From positions 12,358,608 through 12,422,607 of the forward strand of contig NC_060886.1 in the NCBI RefSeq assembly GCF_014805685.1: a stretch of 64,000 nt of DNA, in the 5' to 3' direction. Under the pieces are notes generated by a model that had not been told where the DNA came from, made no database searches, and worked only from the letters and a program-made list of their open reading frames with translations. Positions 11,899-23,196 of this stretch are shown piece after piece. Source of the stretch: Silurus meridionalis (Eukaryota > Chordata > Actinopteri > Siluriformes > Siluridae). A program made the position numbers and the translations under genes. Position 1 is the first letter of the stretch; the number at the start of each line of letters is the position of its first letter.

Positions 11899-12916
11899 TT
11901 TATTTGAAGAGGATGCCAAGCTGTGTTTATTTTCTCTATATAACACAGTAAGGTAGCAAACAAAACCTGTCAAAAAGTTACTGTTAACAGTCAGGGGAAA
12001 ATAAATTAAAAACCATGTTGTCCAGCACACTGTTTTCAGAAGAATCTGTACTATAGTAACTTAATCATGACTGCAAATTCCCAATATAACCTAGTTTAAT
12101 CAAAATCTATATTGAAGGCAAGATGTTCAGGTCTTAAACAAAAGGCATTGCTAGACCTGGTTCCTCCAGATTCTAAGAAGATACTAGCCCTTAAAACATA
12201 CATTCCCAACACACACACACATATGTAGAAAATAATTCCCCCTGTACACTTCCTACACAAATGACCCTACACACACAGTTTGCCCCAGAGATCTAAGTTC
12301 AGTGTAAAACAGCTGGATGGGAAAGCAGTACACAGGGAATTAATTCTGGTGTTTAAAAAGGTCCACTCCCTTGGTCCCTCAAAAACAGACAAACAAACAA
12401 ACAACCCAGCAGGGACAATTGGCACCTGCTCTCTAGTTCACACACTAACTCTCTCTTTCAGACAAACATGCACACACACACACACACACACACAGAAGGC
12501 AAGTACAAGGTGATAAGATGATAACATAAAGAAACTATGGGTAAATCTGAAGTGATAAATTATTGTATTTAAAACAAGAAAAAAATCCTTTACAAACAAG
12601 ATTTACAAATGCCAATCCTCCCTGCATGTCTGGAGGCACAGACTATCTAAATAATTAGAACGATAAAACAAAATCAGAAATTGTGTAAAATTCATAAAAC
12701 ATGAATGAATGAATGTGTATCCTGGAGTCACACTCCAATGTCTGCTATGAGGGACTGGCTTTAGGCTTCATTTCCAAGCCATTCAACTAAACATGAACCC
12801 ATCTTTGTCTTGGCATGTCTAGTGACACACTGAGGACAGGTTTGAGCAAATACTCTTGGCTCCTGGCATGAGAAAAATTCTCTGTTGAACTTTGACCCAA
12901 AGCGGAAGGTTGGGCA
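11899..12916 (-). other. mphosph8: mphosph8 3' UTR with two AATAAA signals
   Basis: Downstream of the stop there is no further ORF. The minus strand has AATAAA at 11931-11926 and at 11904-11899, the first such hexamers found after the stop, implying a 3' UTR of about 1 kb. It includes a CA run at 12471-12494. The cleavage site is inferred. Confidence 0.55.
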
Positions 12917-13668
12917 TCACTGTAGCTGGACTCTATATGCACCAATGAGTAGTTTAACCTGTGGGAATACATAAAGGAACTAATTAAAATAATTGATCAT
13001 ATTTATTTATTTATAAGACACACTCTGCATGTTTGGCACTGTATTAATGCCCTCACCTTAGCTGTGGGTGACTCAGCTAAGCGAATAAACAGTTTGTTGA
13101 CTCCTTGAACAGGGCTGAAGGAATAAATAAAGTGGCTATCCTGTCAGGGAAAGAAAACAATTAGACAATTATCGCCATTTCTTGTAAAGATAATACGCTT
13201 TTAAGTGGCAAGGCAAAAACTGAACAAACAAACCAATAAAAGCATGCTCTTATGAATAAAGTTACAAGGATTATAGGCTTACTTACAAGGAATATAGGCA
13301 GCTGGAACTTGTCATTAAGAATGACAGCATGGACACTACAGGGCCCACAGAGCCTGGCTGTGATCTCAGTCATGAAATTAGCATGGAAGATGAAGAGAAG
13401 GATACCAGACCCTGACAGAAGAAACAACATTTGTATTACCAGTGCTAATATACTGTTTATGGTTTGGTCATTTCTCTGACTTCATAGTGCTCTAGTGCAT
13501 AGAGTCCTACCCTCTCCAGGCGTGTGCTGTGGCGCTTTGTAACTGAATTCCAGTGAGAAGTCTGGTCCCTCACATAGGCGGTGACATGCCAACGGAAAGA
13601 CAGGCTCAAGCAGAGCCAAGCGCGTTTCAAAATAAGCTCTGATTGTCTCCTCTGCCACTGTTGATAAC
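12917..13668 (-). CDS. mphosph8: mphosph8 exons 11-14 (conserved C-terminal domain)
   Basis: Exons 13668-13511, 13411-13287, 13140-13057 and 12958-12917 encode LSTVAEETIRAYFETRLALL, GSGILLFIFHANFMTEITAR, LCGPCSVHAVILNDKFQLPI, DSHFIYSFSPVQGVNKLFIR and the terminal VKLLIGAYRVQLQ followed by TGA. This is the most conserved part of MPP8. In the literature the C-terminal half has been linked to HUSH assembly. The last exon is only 42 nt of coding sequence. Confidence 0.95.
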
Positions 13669-16600
13669 CTGGGAATTACATTTAAAAGGTGTTAATGGAT
13701 ATCAGTTACAGAGGTTGTGCGAAATCTTTTGACAATAGAAAAAAAACAAACAAAAAAAAAAAAACTCTCACGTCTGGATGTGGTCTTTGATGAGGTCATA
13801 CACCATCATGTTGTTGCTAAGCTTGGCAAAGTACAAGGCTGTTGTCTTGTGCTTGGAGAGAATGTTGCAGTCAGCTCCATACTCCAGTAGGAGGCGCACT
13901 ACATCTGCATTTCCTCTCCTACATGCCTAACAAAGCCAACAATAACAAATGTGAAACCACTCATTCACAAAAGCTGTCTAAGCAGAACAATGCATTTATC
14001 AGCAGATTTCTTACCACACACAAACGAGGAAATGCAGTTTCCTATCCTCACCTTCATAAGTGCTGTCTCACCACCCAGTGTCTGAGCATTCAAGCAAGAT
14101 CCTGCTTCAAGAAGAATGGCCACAGTGGTGAGGAAATTCTGAAAAGAGAACTAATTGAGGTTATTGCAGACCTTCTTTCTACCCCCATATGACTGTCAGA
14201 CAAGTTGAGAGAACATGAACAGATGTCTTCTATGGTGAGTGTAAAGCAGCAGAACAGCTGCAGAACGGTTTTAGCAGCAAAGCAATAATTACCTTCTCAG
14301 CAGCATGCATAAGGGCTGTGGTTCCGTTCTTCTGCCGCCCATTAACCTTTACTCCTTTCTTAATCATCAGCCGAAGGATATCATCCTGTCCGCCTGCGGC
14401 GGCCAGCATGAACAGAGACATACCGCTGGAATCCTGCAGGGGACAGTGAGCCCACACATGCACAGAGAAATGACTGTATGTTGACATTTTCTTTTGCCCC
14501 CAAAATCATCCATGCACCCAAAATGCAATATTATAAGCAAGAAAAAACATTATATAAAATGCAGACACCACAACCAAACAGAGCACAGCAACAGAAGCTA
14601 AGCAGAGACTCAACTAGATTTCCAGTATGTTTTTTCTCAGCAGTTAATGAATTGTACTTCAAGCTTAAAATAGTAACCCAGTAGTGAAATGCAGCGGTGC
14701 AAGAATACTATAGAAATCACACTTAGTGTCACAATAAGACTACAGTAATTTTTCTCAACATTTAAAAAACATGAGATTCGTGGTAATAATGGCACCAGAG
14801 CCAGTGATACCAGCATTTAAGGCCACAATGTCTGTTTATTGGTGGTGCATTTAAGCTGTAAAAACAGATTTACATATATTTTTGTAAATAAAAAAAAAAA
14901 AAAAAAAAAAGGAAAAGCTGTATTATCTACCAGCCACCAACTTTTTATTACTTATTATGTATATGTTATTGCCATTTAATTTATATGCATTTTATATTGT
15001 TTACTAATAATGCTCTTAATTAATAAAAAAAAACTCATATACTGTAAACATCTTACCTCCTGGTCCAGACTATAGTCCTCTTTGGAATTGAGTGCACGTT
15101 TAACAGCCAAATAATTCCCATTTTTTACGGCATCCCGCAACTCAGCTTTATTTGGGGAGGGGAAAAAAAACAATGACAAAGAATTAGAATATATATTTAA
15201 AAATTATTACTGTTGTGTGGTGTGTGTAAAACTCACTGGGAGTTAAGGCTAACGGGAAAAGATTCTCATCCTCTCCATTCAAGTGTTTTTGAAAGTCTTC
15301 CAGTGTCATCCAGTCTAGCTTCAGCTCAACTCCAAGATTAAGAGAAGGGGGGCCCCTGTCTGTTAAACAAAGCCAAGGCGCCTGAGAATGGCTAATAGTG
15401 CGCTTTTTAGGGAAAGACATTCACAGAATTCACAATGAACTGTACAGAACCTAGGTTTGATTTGAAACCTGTCAACTCATCAACATTTTCATGAGAAGAC
15501 ATAACATAGCATTTACACAGAGTCTGTACGTTACAATCTGGGCTATTCATAGGTTGTACAGTTCGCCAGATTGTTTACAAACAGCTGAGTTGATCTAAAA
15601 ATCAATGTAAATGTTAAAGTCATTAATTTCCTGTAACCATTCTGTGTTCATCGAGTGTGTCCAGAGCCTATTATAGCACAGCCAATAAGCATGTTTTGGG
15701 AAATGGGGGGAACCTAGTGAAAGCCCACATGGGCTTTGGCAAGAACACACACTGAAACTCCACAGAGACAGAAAACGGAGCTGAGGACTGTATCAAAGAC
15801 CCCGGAGCTGTGAGTGGGCTAACACTACCCACTGCACAACCAGGCCACTCCCTCTACTATTAACTATAATAATTCTAGAGTATTACTTCTGTATTTCAAT
15901 TTGAGGTTATGCATTTTTATAAGTGATAAAATCTGCTCAAAGTCTGTAAACTAGTAATGTTATATGTTGTTTTTTCATACTGCCCATTCCTACTAGGCTC
16001 TTGGAGATCTGATTTATACAGGAATTACAGGGACCTGCATTTTAAATCATTATTTGATCATATTCTATTATGAGAATAAAAAAAATGTAGTGTAACCCTT
16101 TTGATACACACCAGGCGTTTTGTCAGCGCGTTCCAGGGGGTCCTGAGAGTCCTGATTGTCATCGCAGGTGATAAGGAGGCGGGACTCACTGTCCTCGCGC
16201 CTCTTTCTTCGTCTCTCCTTCCACCTTAGGTCTTCGTTAGACTCAGTAGATGCCATAGCCTCCACCACAGGTCTCCTATCTCCTATCCGATCTAACCGGG
16301 CTTCTTCTGCCAGTCTCTGTCTCTCTTTCTGTGCCTCTTCCCCCCTAACCTTCCGTTCTCTCTGAGACTCCTCAAGCCTCTCTTTCCTCTTTCTCTCTTC
16401 CTCCTCGAGCCGTTCTTTCCGTCTTCGCTGCTCTTCTTCTTTCTGTTCACGCTGTAGATCCTCTTTTGTCTTGGTCACAGGTTCATTTGGCCAGTCACTC
16501 TTCTCTGACTCCTGCATGACCTTTTCCAGTTTTTCGTCTGTTTCCATGATAGTAGTGCCTAGAGGTCAAGTCAAGAAGTCAAGAAGCTTTTATTGTCATT

Positions 16601-19600
16601 TCAACCATATATAGCTGATGAAGTACACAGTGAAATGAAACAACATTCCTCCTGAACCTGATTCTACATACAAGAACAATCACAGAAGCAGAAAACACAA
16701 GGCTAAGGACTAGTAATATATAACTGCTCAGCAGGTGAGCAGTTATATATTAATATAATATTAATAGTAAAACAATTATTCAAAACATAAGTTAAAGTTT
16801 AGAGAAATCTGTCTATCTCACCCTCCTTTGGCTTTTCAAACTCTGGCTTCTGAACTGGAGACTCCTTTCTCGTTTTTTTGTCCGTCTTCACTGGATTCTG
16901 CAACGTGACACAAAAGCCAAAATAAACAAAGCCTCTAAGTACCTTTGTCAACAAATAAATAAATGACTGCCCTGTACCTTTGGTGTTGTGTGAGGTGCCT
17001 GTTTTCTATGCACACGATCCTTGGCCTCACAGTTGAGCAAAAACTTTTCGAAGAGATTATTAGGAGCTCCACCTTTCTCTCCAGAGTCTTCCTTTGGCTC
17101 CTTCAGTTCCTCCTCTCTTGGCTTGCTGGGAGTGGCTACAACTATAGAGGATGAAGAGGAGGGAGTTACAGATGAATCTTTTTGAGTAGTCGAGTTAGAG
17201 TCAGGACCTTTGGTCTTGCTTTTTGCTTTAGCTGTGGCTCCTGTGTCAACCGAATCAGGCTCATCCTCACTGCGTGATGACTTGCTGCTCTTACTGTTAG
17301 CAAGGCTTCTCAATTTATTTAGGCCACTCTCTTTGAGCAACAGAGCTGAATTGTCTGTCTTTTTGGGGTTTTTGTCCTGAGCCAAGTCTTTTAAACCTTG
17401 TGGCTTCAATTCAGGTTTGTTTTTCTTCTGTTTTGCCTTGGATTGGTCACTCCCACTTTCACTCCGAGCAGGCCTCTCTGTGTTTTTGGGAGTTGTAGGT
17501 TTTGCTGTGATACTCAGGTTGCCTGTTGAGGAAGTGTCATCAGTGTATAATTCTGATAGTGCATCACTTTTGTCTGTCTCTTCTTCTGAGGTCTCAATCT
17601 CTCTTTTTGACTTCACCTTTTTTTTCTTCTTTTCGTCCACAGTTTCTTTCTTTTGCTTCCCTGGATCTTTAGCTTTGTGTTCCTTTTTGTGTTTCTTTGC
17701 AGGAGCATCTTCATTTTCGTCTTCTTCCTTTTCAATAGTTCGCTTCTTGGGATCTGTGGCCTTCTCTTTTTTAGAAGGTGGTGGTGTAGGAACCCTATCT
17801 TCCTCTTCATCAGACTCAGGAGCAGGCATCGGTTTGTCCTCCTTCCATTTCTCCTTCTTTTTCTTTTTCTTTTTATCCTTCTCAGACTTTTCGTCCTCAG
17901 ATTCCTCTGCGTGTTTCTTCTTTTTTTTCTTTTTCTTACTAGGGGAGTCTTTCGGTTTATCCTTATCACTGTCACTCTCAGAGTTTGCATCAAATAAGTC
18001 ACTCTTCAAAGGCAGCTTCTGAGGAGAAACAATGACAATATTACACTGTTCCAAAATGTCAAATCACTTAGCCACATTTTAGTATGTAATACAATGTAAC
18101 ATTTTGTGAGACATTCAATAAATCAAAATTATTTTTTTAAGATGTGTGGGAGAAGTTTTTTTTTTATTATTCTCACCATGCTGGAGTCTTTCTTAAGTTT
18201 TTTCTCCGCCAAAGACCTCTCATAGGCTAGCAGCACCTCGCTACAGTCCTCCAGGTGAGCTTTGGGCTCCCAGGTATCATCATCAGATGAATAGTTCTTC
18301 CACCGCACACGGTATAGCACCTCTCCCTTAAAAAATAATCCCAAAGGAGGAGTCGGTTAAATCCTGGTGCATTTTAAAGCAAATAGCAAGAGCATTAGCT
18401 TCATATTCTAATTCTTCACAAACACAGAAATAATAAGTTGTACAATGCAATTAATATTAAGCAGACATTATGTTACACGTGTGAATGTCAGACTGTCATT
18501 ATTCACCTTGTCGCTTAGTAACAGAAACCAATTGGTCTGTCTGTGTTTCTGGGCAGCACTTGAATAATCACTACAGCTTGAACACAAAGCTCTACATTCA
18601 TTTGGATCGGAGTGGGTGGGCCCACTTCCCTGTCAGTTGCACCATGGTTTCCTCTTACTGCTTATCTCACTAGACTCTTTTATGCCATGCATCATAATCG
18701 TTTCCTTTATTGGCAGCGTTCATTGTCATTTGTTAAATGATCAAAGGTAAGCACCAACATCTGCCGTCTACTCGGAGTGACATGCTCACAGATTAATCCT
18801 CTTCCATCTGACGGTGTACTCGTGTGTATAAGCGTATGTATCTTATAGACAAGAGAGACTGAGTGTGGGAATAAATATCGTACAAGCTATAAAACTGAAA
18901 GTTAAGTGTGTTGTGTTGGATCTTTGTCACATGATGTTATAAAAAAGTTGCAGAGAGTCAATGTGTTGAAACTAGAATGGCTGAACTGGCTCAGAGCCCA
19001 CACTGGCTGTCTCCGGTTTCATTACTCAACCACTCTGTTTAGAGACGACTGGGTCAATGACAACAAACACAGCAGATAACACAAGCAGCTATCTATGTCA
19101 CAAGGTATGCCAAATCATGCATTTCTCCACAGTGTATTTTTATATTATCAGCCACCAGTTTCACAGACTATAATTAAAGACACTGCAATATTGTGGTTGC
19201 TATAAGAAGAGTTAAAAATACAAATCTTTCACCATTCAGACAGAAAATTAGTACTTAGGCATGTTACAGTCTAATATAGCTATTATTAAAAGAACATTAG
19301 TGCAAATAATTTGCCATTCATAGTCCTTAACATATCTTTGTTGCTTTTGTCTTCGCCCTGATTTACATTAAAGCAGGAACACAGACCTGGGTCATGCACG
19401 CACACACAGCCAATCACTCCCAGTCAATGCCTGTAAACAGGCACTGGTTCAATAGGAAGGAAATTGCACTGAAGACTATCAGTGTTGTGTGTAAACTATT
19501 AAATTTTATTCAATACATCACCTGACTCTAAAGCACCTATGTTCGTGCAGGAGGATCCAGAGGAGTTAAACGCGCTCACGTGATAAAGGGAAGAAATCTC

Positions 19601-21096
19601 CCTCTTCACTAACTCTTTCTCATTCCAATCTGTCTTTCCCCGTTTCACTAGAAAGATTAACAACACTCAACAAGATACGGCCTACAACAACACGCACAAA
19701 AACTCCAGACGCTTCACACTCACATGTCTCCAAGACTGTTACTAATGTTGGAAACACTGCAACACTGCATTAATCAGAGACTGAAGAAGTGCACAATGGA
19801 GTTACACAAAAAATATGTTAACATGGCAGCCAACATAAGAACAAGGCCTGCTGTCAAGTCCATAGCAATAAGCTCGAATTTTACCAGAGCACTTCTGGTC
19901 TGCAGCATTGTGTCAAGTTGCAATGTGATAGCCGACAGTGCCAGCCAGACAGTCCATAAAGCCTCTCAACAGGAAAGGAAAATGTTGACGAGAGACACTC
20001 CGGCCAATTATAACAGACCTGTCAAACACAACTAATGCCGTATAAAGCGCTCTCTACTTTCCAGTGACTTACAAACACACTTTTTTTTAATGTAAACACA
20101 TCACATCTGGTTCATATATATATTATAGGTCTTATCTGAAAGCACTGATTCACCCTTTTGCGCGTATTAAAAGCGAGGTAGTCGAAGTGCACAGTACAAA
20201 TGCAATGATGCATGTGCTTTCTAAACTAATCTCACACTGCTGTGTGTTTGCTTTGCATACTTTGCATTAGTGCCACTTTCTGAGCAGAAATGCAGCTGCT
20301 GGCCATCATCACTTTACAAGCCAAAAAACAAACATGAGCACTGGGAGGACTTTTTTTTTCTTTTCCCTTTACAAAGTCTGGTAGCAAACATTCACCAACT
20401 ACCCTGTAATCATTACTGTGGTCTCTGAGTGATAGCTGTCACTATTACAACACCAGATTCCTCAGAGATGGACGAATCATATACGTTTAAATCTTTTACT
20501 TTTTCTCTACTTCAAATCCTGACTGGAAAAAAAAGAGACACGGTATTTTTATATCTCAGAGAAGAAAAACGACGATTAACGGGTCTTTTTTTTCAATAAA
20601 TAACATCGTAATTCACGCTAAAAACACGCACAAAGAACCAAAAATAGGCATCGCATAGCTTTTTTTCCCGTACTAATCTGCTGCTACAATGTTGTCGAAG
20701 TCAGTGTGCAGTAAAATGACCCTTGAAAATAGCCTTCTAGAAAAGTTAGCCTTGGCTAAGCTAACCTAGCAAGTGCTAATCACCATTATCCGCCTCATAA
20801 CTGCACAAAAGAGTGTTGGAGTTTTGGTTTATTTGTGCAATTTCAGCACTTTTCCTTCTGAGAAAAATGTCATGCACGGCTTATTTATTCAAACAAGCTT
20901 TCCGTGTTGAAGGAGCTGCTGCGCCAGCTAACAAGATGGCATCCTAGCTAGCATGATAAGAGGCTAAGCCTTCTAGCTGTAGTCCAGCACTCACATCTTC
21001 CACTCGCATGTCAATAATCCTTTCCACTTCGAATACATCCTCTTCTTCGTCCTGTTCGCTGTCCCCAGGTTCCGCTCTCTCTGCACCGGGATCCAT
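12917..21096 (-). CDS. mphosph8: mphosph8, M-phase phosphoprotein 8 (MPP8), HUSH complex chromodomain/ankyrin subunit
   Basis: Fourteen coding exons join in frame: 21096-20995, 18326-18177, 18018-16978, 16897-16822, 16558-16112, 15359-15237, 15145-15057, 14433-14293, 14138-14052, 13926-13772, 13668-13511, 13411-13287, 13140-13057 and 12958-12917. They give 939 residues; human is about 860, and the excess lies in the charged middle. Order: acidic N-terminus, chromodomain (about 20-75), Lys/Ser/Glu-rich linker (about 85-600), ankyrin repeats (about 647-803) and a conserved C-terminal domain ending IGAYRVQLQ. MPP8 reads H3K9me3 in the nucleus and works with TASOR and periphilin to silence retroelements. 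The start is a single ATG in a CpG-rich exon; the stop is TGA. Confidence 0.97.
13772..15359 (-). CDS. mphosph8: mphosph8 exons 6-10 (ankyrin repeat domain)
   Basis: Exons 15359-15237, 15145-15057, 14433-14293, 14138-14052 and 13926-13772 encode LKLDWMTLEDFQKHLNGEDE, then ankyrin units. Examples are ELRDAVKNGNYLAVKRALNS, GMSLFMLAAAGGQDDILRLM, NGTTALMHAAEKNFLTTVAI, GGETALMKACRRGNADVVRL and LSKHKTTALYFAKLSNNMMV. The order and spacing match human MPP8. All exon phases agree. Confidence 0.95.
16112..16897 (-). CDS. mphosph8: mphosph8 exons 4-5 (charged linker, Glu/Arg-rich helix)
   Basis: Exon 4 (16897-16822) encodes NPVKTDKKTRKESPVQKPEF plus EKPKE and ends in phase 1. Exon 5 (16558-16112) encodes a long Glu/Arg/Lys stretch with repeated RKERLEEE-type heptads, probably a single charged helix or coiled coil. 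It ends at a Thr-Pro dipeptide next to the ankyrin-side exon. The intron between them (16821-16559) consists largely of a retroelement tail that runs up to the exon 5 acceptor. Confidence 0.9.
16562..16700 (-). mobile_element. Retroelement 3' tail in mphosph8 intron 4
   Basis: Read on the minus strand, the segment ends with TATATATGGTTGAAATGACA, then ATAAAAGCTTCTTGACTTC and TTGACTTGAC. The same 3' end, TGTATGGTTGAAATGACAAT, occurs on the plus strand at about 34945-35070. A tail of short CTTGA-type repeats is typical of some fish LINE 3' ends. The exact family is not identified. Confidence 0.6.
16714..16752. repeat. Perfect 17-bp inverted repeat with 5-nt loop
   Basis: TAATATATAACTGCTCA is followed by the loop GCAGG and then the exact reverse complement TGAGCAGTTATATATTA. 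It lies inside mphosph8 intron 4. It could form a hairpin in the RNA of either strand or be a relic of a small palindromic insertion. Confidence 0.95.
16978..18018 (-). CDS. mphosph8: mphosph8 exon 3 (large Lys/Glu/Ser-rich linker exon)
   Basis: This 347-codon exon starts KLPLKSDLFDANSESDSDKD, matching the human DIFEANSDSD region. It continues as long runs of Lys broken by acidic and Ser-Pro segments, typical of the disordered phosphorylated middle of MPP8. The ends are CTCAG|AAG and ACCAAAG|GTACAG. Several ORFs on the opposite strand here are shadows created by the AAG/GAA-rich composition. Confidence 0.94.
18177..18326 (-). CDS. mphosph8: mphosph8 exon 2 (second half of chromodomain)
   Basis: Fifty codons begin GEVLYRVRWKNYSSDDDTWE and end EKKLKKDSSM. 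Trp43 and Tyr46 in RVRWKNY complete the expected Phe-Trp-Tyr cage for methyl-lysine, so H3K9me3 reading should be intact. The acceptor is TTTTTTAAG|GGAGAG and the donor ATG|GTGAGA. Confidence 0.95.
18327..20994 (-). other. mphosph8 intron 1 (no gene seen)
   Basis: A 2.7-kb intron separates the two halves of the chromodomain. I see no conserved exon in it. A plus-strand ORF of 103 codons at 19724-20035 has no recognisable domain and is probably chance. Confidence 0.7.
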
Positions 21097-21350
21097 TTCG
21101 ATATGTACAAGGTAAAACAAAACTTAGCCTTCTTTACTTGATACTGGAACTAACTGCATTGCACGGAAACACCTCGCCTTAATGGACCTCCACTGGAGAG
21201 AGTTGCAGGAGCTGGGCTGCAGAAGGTGGACGCGGGGGCGCGCAGTCGGGTGGAGCGTCTGTGGGCGGGGCACAAAGTAGGCGAGGCCTGGGGGGGCGGC
21301 TTGTATTGGTAGGCGTGGCCTATGTAGTCCGGATCACGCACTCCATTAAT
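20930..21350. promoter_or_regulatory. mphosph8: CpG-rich mphosph8 promoter/first-exon region
   Basis: GC-rich sequence surrounds and lies upstream of the first coding exon, with GGGCGGGG-type boxes near 21263 (GTGGGCGGGGC) and GGGGGCGGC near 21291. It is bordered upstream by the 11-bp minisatellite from 21412. No TATA box is evident. Transcription to the minus strand is inferred from the gene. Confidence 0.55.
20995..21096 (-). CDS. mphosph8: mphosph8 exon 1 (start codon, first half of chromodomain)
   Basis: It encodes 34 residues, MDPGAERAEPGDSEQDEEED followed by VFEVERIIDMRVED, and ends at the donor GAT|GTGAGT in phase 0. Phe22 in VFEVERI corresponds to the first aromatic-cage residue of the chromodomain. 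Flanking DNA at about 20.95-21.35 kb is CpG-rich, fitting a promoter. Confidence 0.95.
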
Positions 21351-21411
21351 ACCCTATGCCTCGAAGTGAACACACAAATTGTCAGGGGAGAAAATAGTCC
21401 ATCTGTCCTTC

Positions 21412-21540
21412 CGTGAGCCGAGACTGAGCCGAGACTGAGCCGAGACTGAGCCGAGACTGAGCCGAGACTGAGCCGAGACTGAGCCGAGACTGAGCCGAGA
21501 CTGAGCCGAGACTGAGCCGAGACTGAGCCGAGACTGAGCC
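21412..21540. repeat. 11-bp minisatellite (GAGCCGAGACT)n
   Basis: About eleven to twelve nearly perfect copies of GAGCCGAGACT run head to tail, about 320 bp upstream of the mphosph8 ATG. The reverse strand reads as a periodic peptide (QSRLSLGSVSA), an artefact of the 11-bp period. Confidence 0.97.
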
Positions 21541-21875
21541 ACCTCTTTTAGGTGACCGTTGTTAGCCTAATATAAACAGACCTTTTAGGTGAACATTGTG
21601 AGCTGACTCTGGCCGACACTTTTAGTTAATGTTGAGATTAGACTCTTTTGGGTGAAATTTGTAAGCCGTTTCTGAGCCGACACTTTTAGGGGGTCGCTGT
21701 GATTCGACTCTTTTAGCGGAACGTTGTGAACCGACTCTTTTAGCCGAACGCTGTGAGCCGACTCTTTTAGCTGAATGTTGTGAGCCGACTCTTTGAGGTG
21801 AGCGCTGTCGACTCTTTTTATGTGACCATTGTAAGTCGACGCTTTTTATGTGATTATTGTGAGTGGACTCTTTTT
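21541..21875. repeat. Degenerate 27-bp minisatellite adjoining the 11-bp array
   Basis: Consecutive units begin CTCTTTTAGCGGAACGTTG, CTCTTTTAGCCGAACGCTG and CTCTTTTAGCTGAATGTTG, each 27 nt long and ending GTGARCCGA. Less regular copies (CTTTTAGGTGAACATTGTG, ACTTTTAGTTAATGTTG) flank them. The shared GAGCCGA(CT) core suggests the two arrays are related. Confidence 0.9.
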
Positions 21876-22393
21876 TTTTTAATGATTTAATTCTAATTAA
21901 TACGTTTATATAAATCTTGTGACGATTTGACCCTCAGCTGTGTGTATGAGGTAACATGATGTATGGGCCATATGAGCCATATGTCAAATAAGTCAAAAGA
22001 GTCATCTCTTATTCGTAAGATGAACCAAATGAGTTGATTAAAAAAAAAAATAATAATTTCAAGTACAAAATAATCAACAGTACAGTTAAATTCAAATTGC
22101 TATGTGGTATTTCTGCTGCATCACATGGGTATGTTTAAAATAGCATACAAGTGTCTTCACCTCCTCCATTGGTATTGAATACAACTCAAAAAGATTTGAG
22201 CTCATCTATATCTGTTAGTTCTGCATTGTTGTGATCAGATGATCATGAATTAGCTTAAGGGATTTGTCTGTTTCTTAATAGAAATGCATTGGAAGTCATT
22301 CCAATTTGATATTACAATCAAATGGAAATTGATATACCTCAGATCATTATGTTCAATGCGACAGAAATTTACTTGTATCTAATTATTACTTTT

Positions 22394-23196
22394 TTTATTT
22401 ACATTTAAAAACTGTTCAGATTTTAGTCTTGGATATTAATGTGCCAAGACTTCAGTTGAGGTTTTTTTATTTTTTGGGACAATATTCTGACTATATAGCA
22501 GGACCTACTAAACAAAAACAGTCACTCAACAAATGCACAAAAAATCTTTATAAAATTCATTTTTAGAAAAATGTCGACAACATTCACAGTGCTTTAAGGA
22601 CATTTAAAAAATAACATTTAAAATACAAAAATATGACAACATAAAAAATGTCCTGTTTATGTACATATGCCAGCAAATGCCAAAATCTAATGAAATAACC
22701 ATAATAATTAACCATAAAACCATCATTTTATATATTATTACACATTAAGAAGGGTTTCTTCACCACATTTTATAAAAATGTGGCAGTTTTGGCAAAGTAA
22801 CAATCTTAGTACTAAGTACAATTAGTACAAATGTGTAACATTATAACAGATATTCATACTTTCTTATAGAACATCATCTCCATTTTAATAAAAAAAGAAA
22901 TCTGTTTTTTGATTGTGGGCTGTTATGAAGAAAAATGACTTCTCTGATGACCCGTAATTGTAGTAAGAAAAAGATAGCAAAACAAGAATTTTATGTAACA
23001 TCCCCACAAGGGCTTTTAAAGTCCTGTTATACTGTAAATGTGGATTTTCTTTTTCTTGAGAAATAGATTCTTAATATGGCTTAAAGGTGAGTGAATTGTC
23101 TTTTGCTCTCTTTCAGACTGGCAGGTAAAAGTTGAATGTCGGTTCAAGTTACAGTGGGTAATACAGTAGAGCCATCGATGTGGTGGAGTCTGAAAG
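22394..23196 (-). other. aff3: aff3 3' UTR
   Basis: The 800 nt after the TAG stop contain no ORF of interest and are AT-rich. AATAAA hexamers on the minus strand lie at 22471-22466 and 22399-22394. The 3' end is inferred. Confidence 0.5.

Noticed and set aside
13842..14192. Plus-strand ORF of 116 codons
   Set aside because: It overlaps mphosph8 ankyrin exons on the other strand and has no domain of its own.
17417..18022. Plus-strand ORF of 201 codons, Phe/Ser/Leu-rich
   Set aside because: It is the antisense shadow of the Lys/Glu/Ser-rich mphosph8 exon 3 and has no domain or start context.
19724..20035. Plus-strand ORF of 103 codons in mphosph8 intron 1
   Set aside because: No recognisable domain, no splice partners and no promoter context; most likely chance.
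21412..21540. CRISPR-like array
   Set aside because: The 11-bp units are contiguous without spacers and lie in vertebrate DNA; it is a minisatellite.
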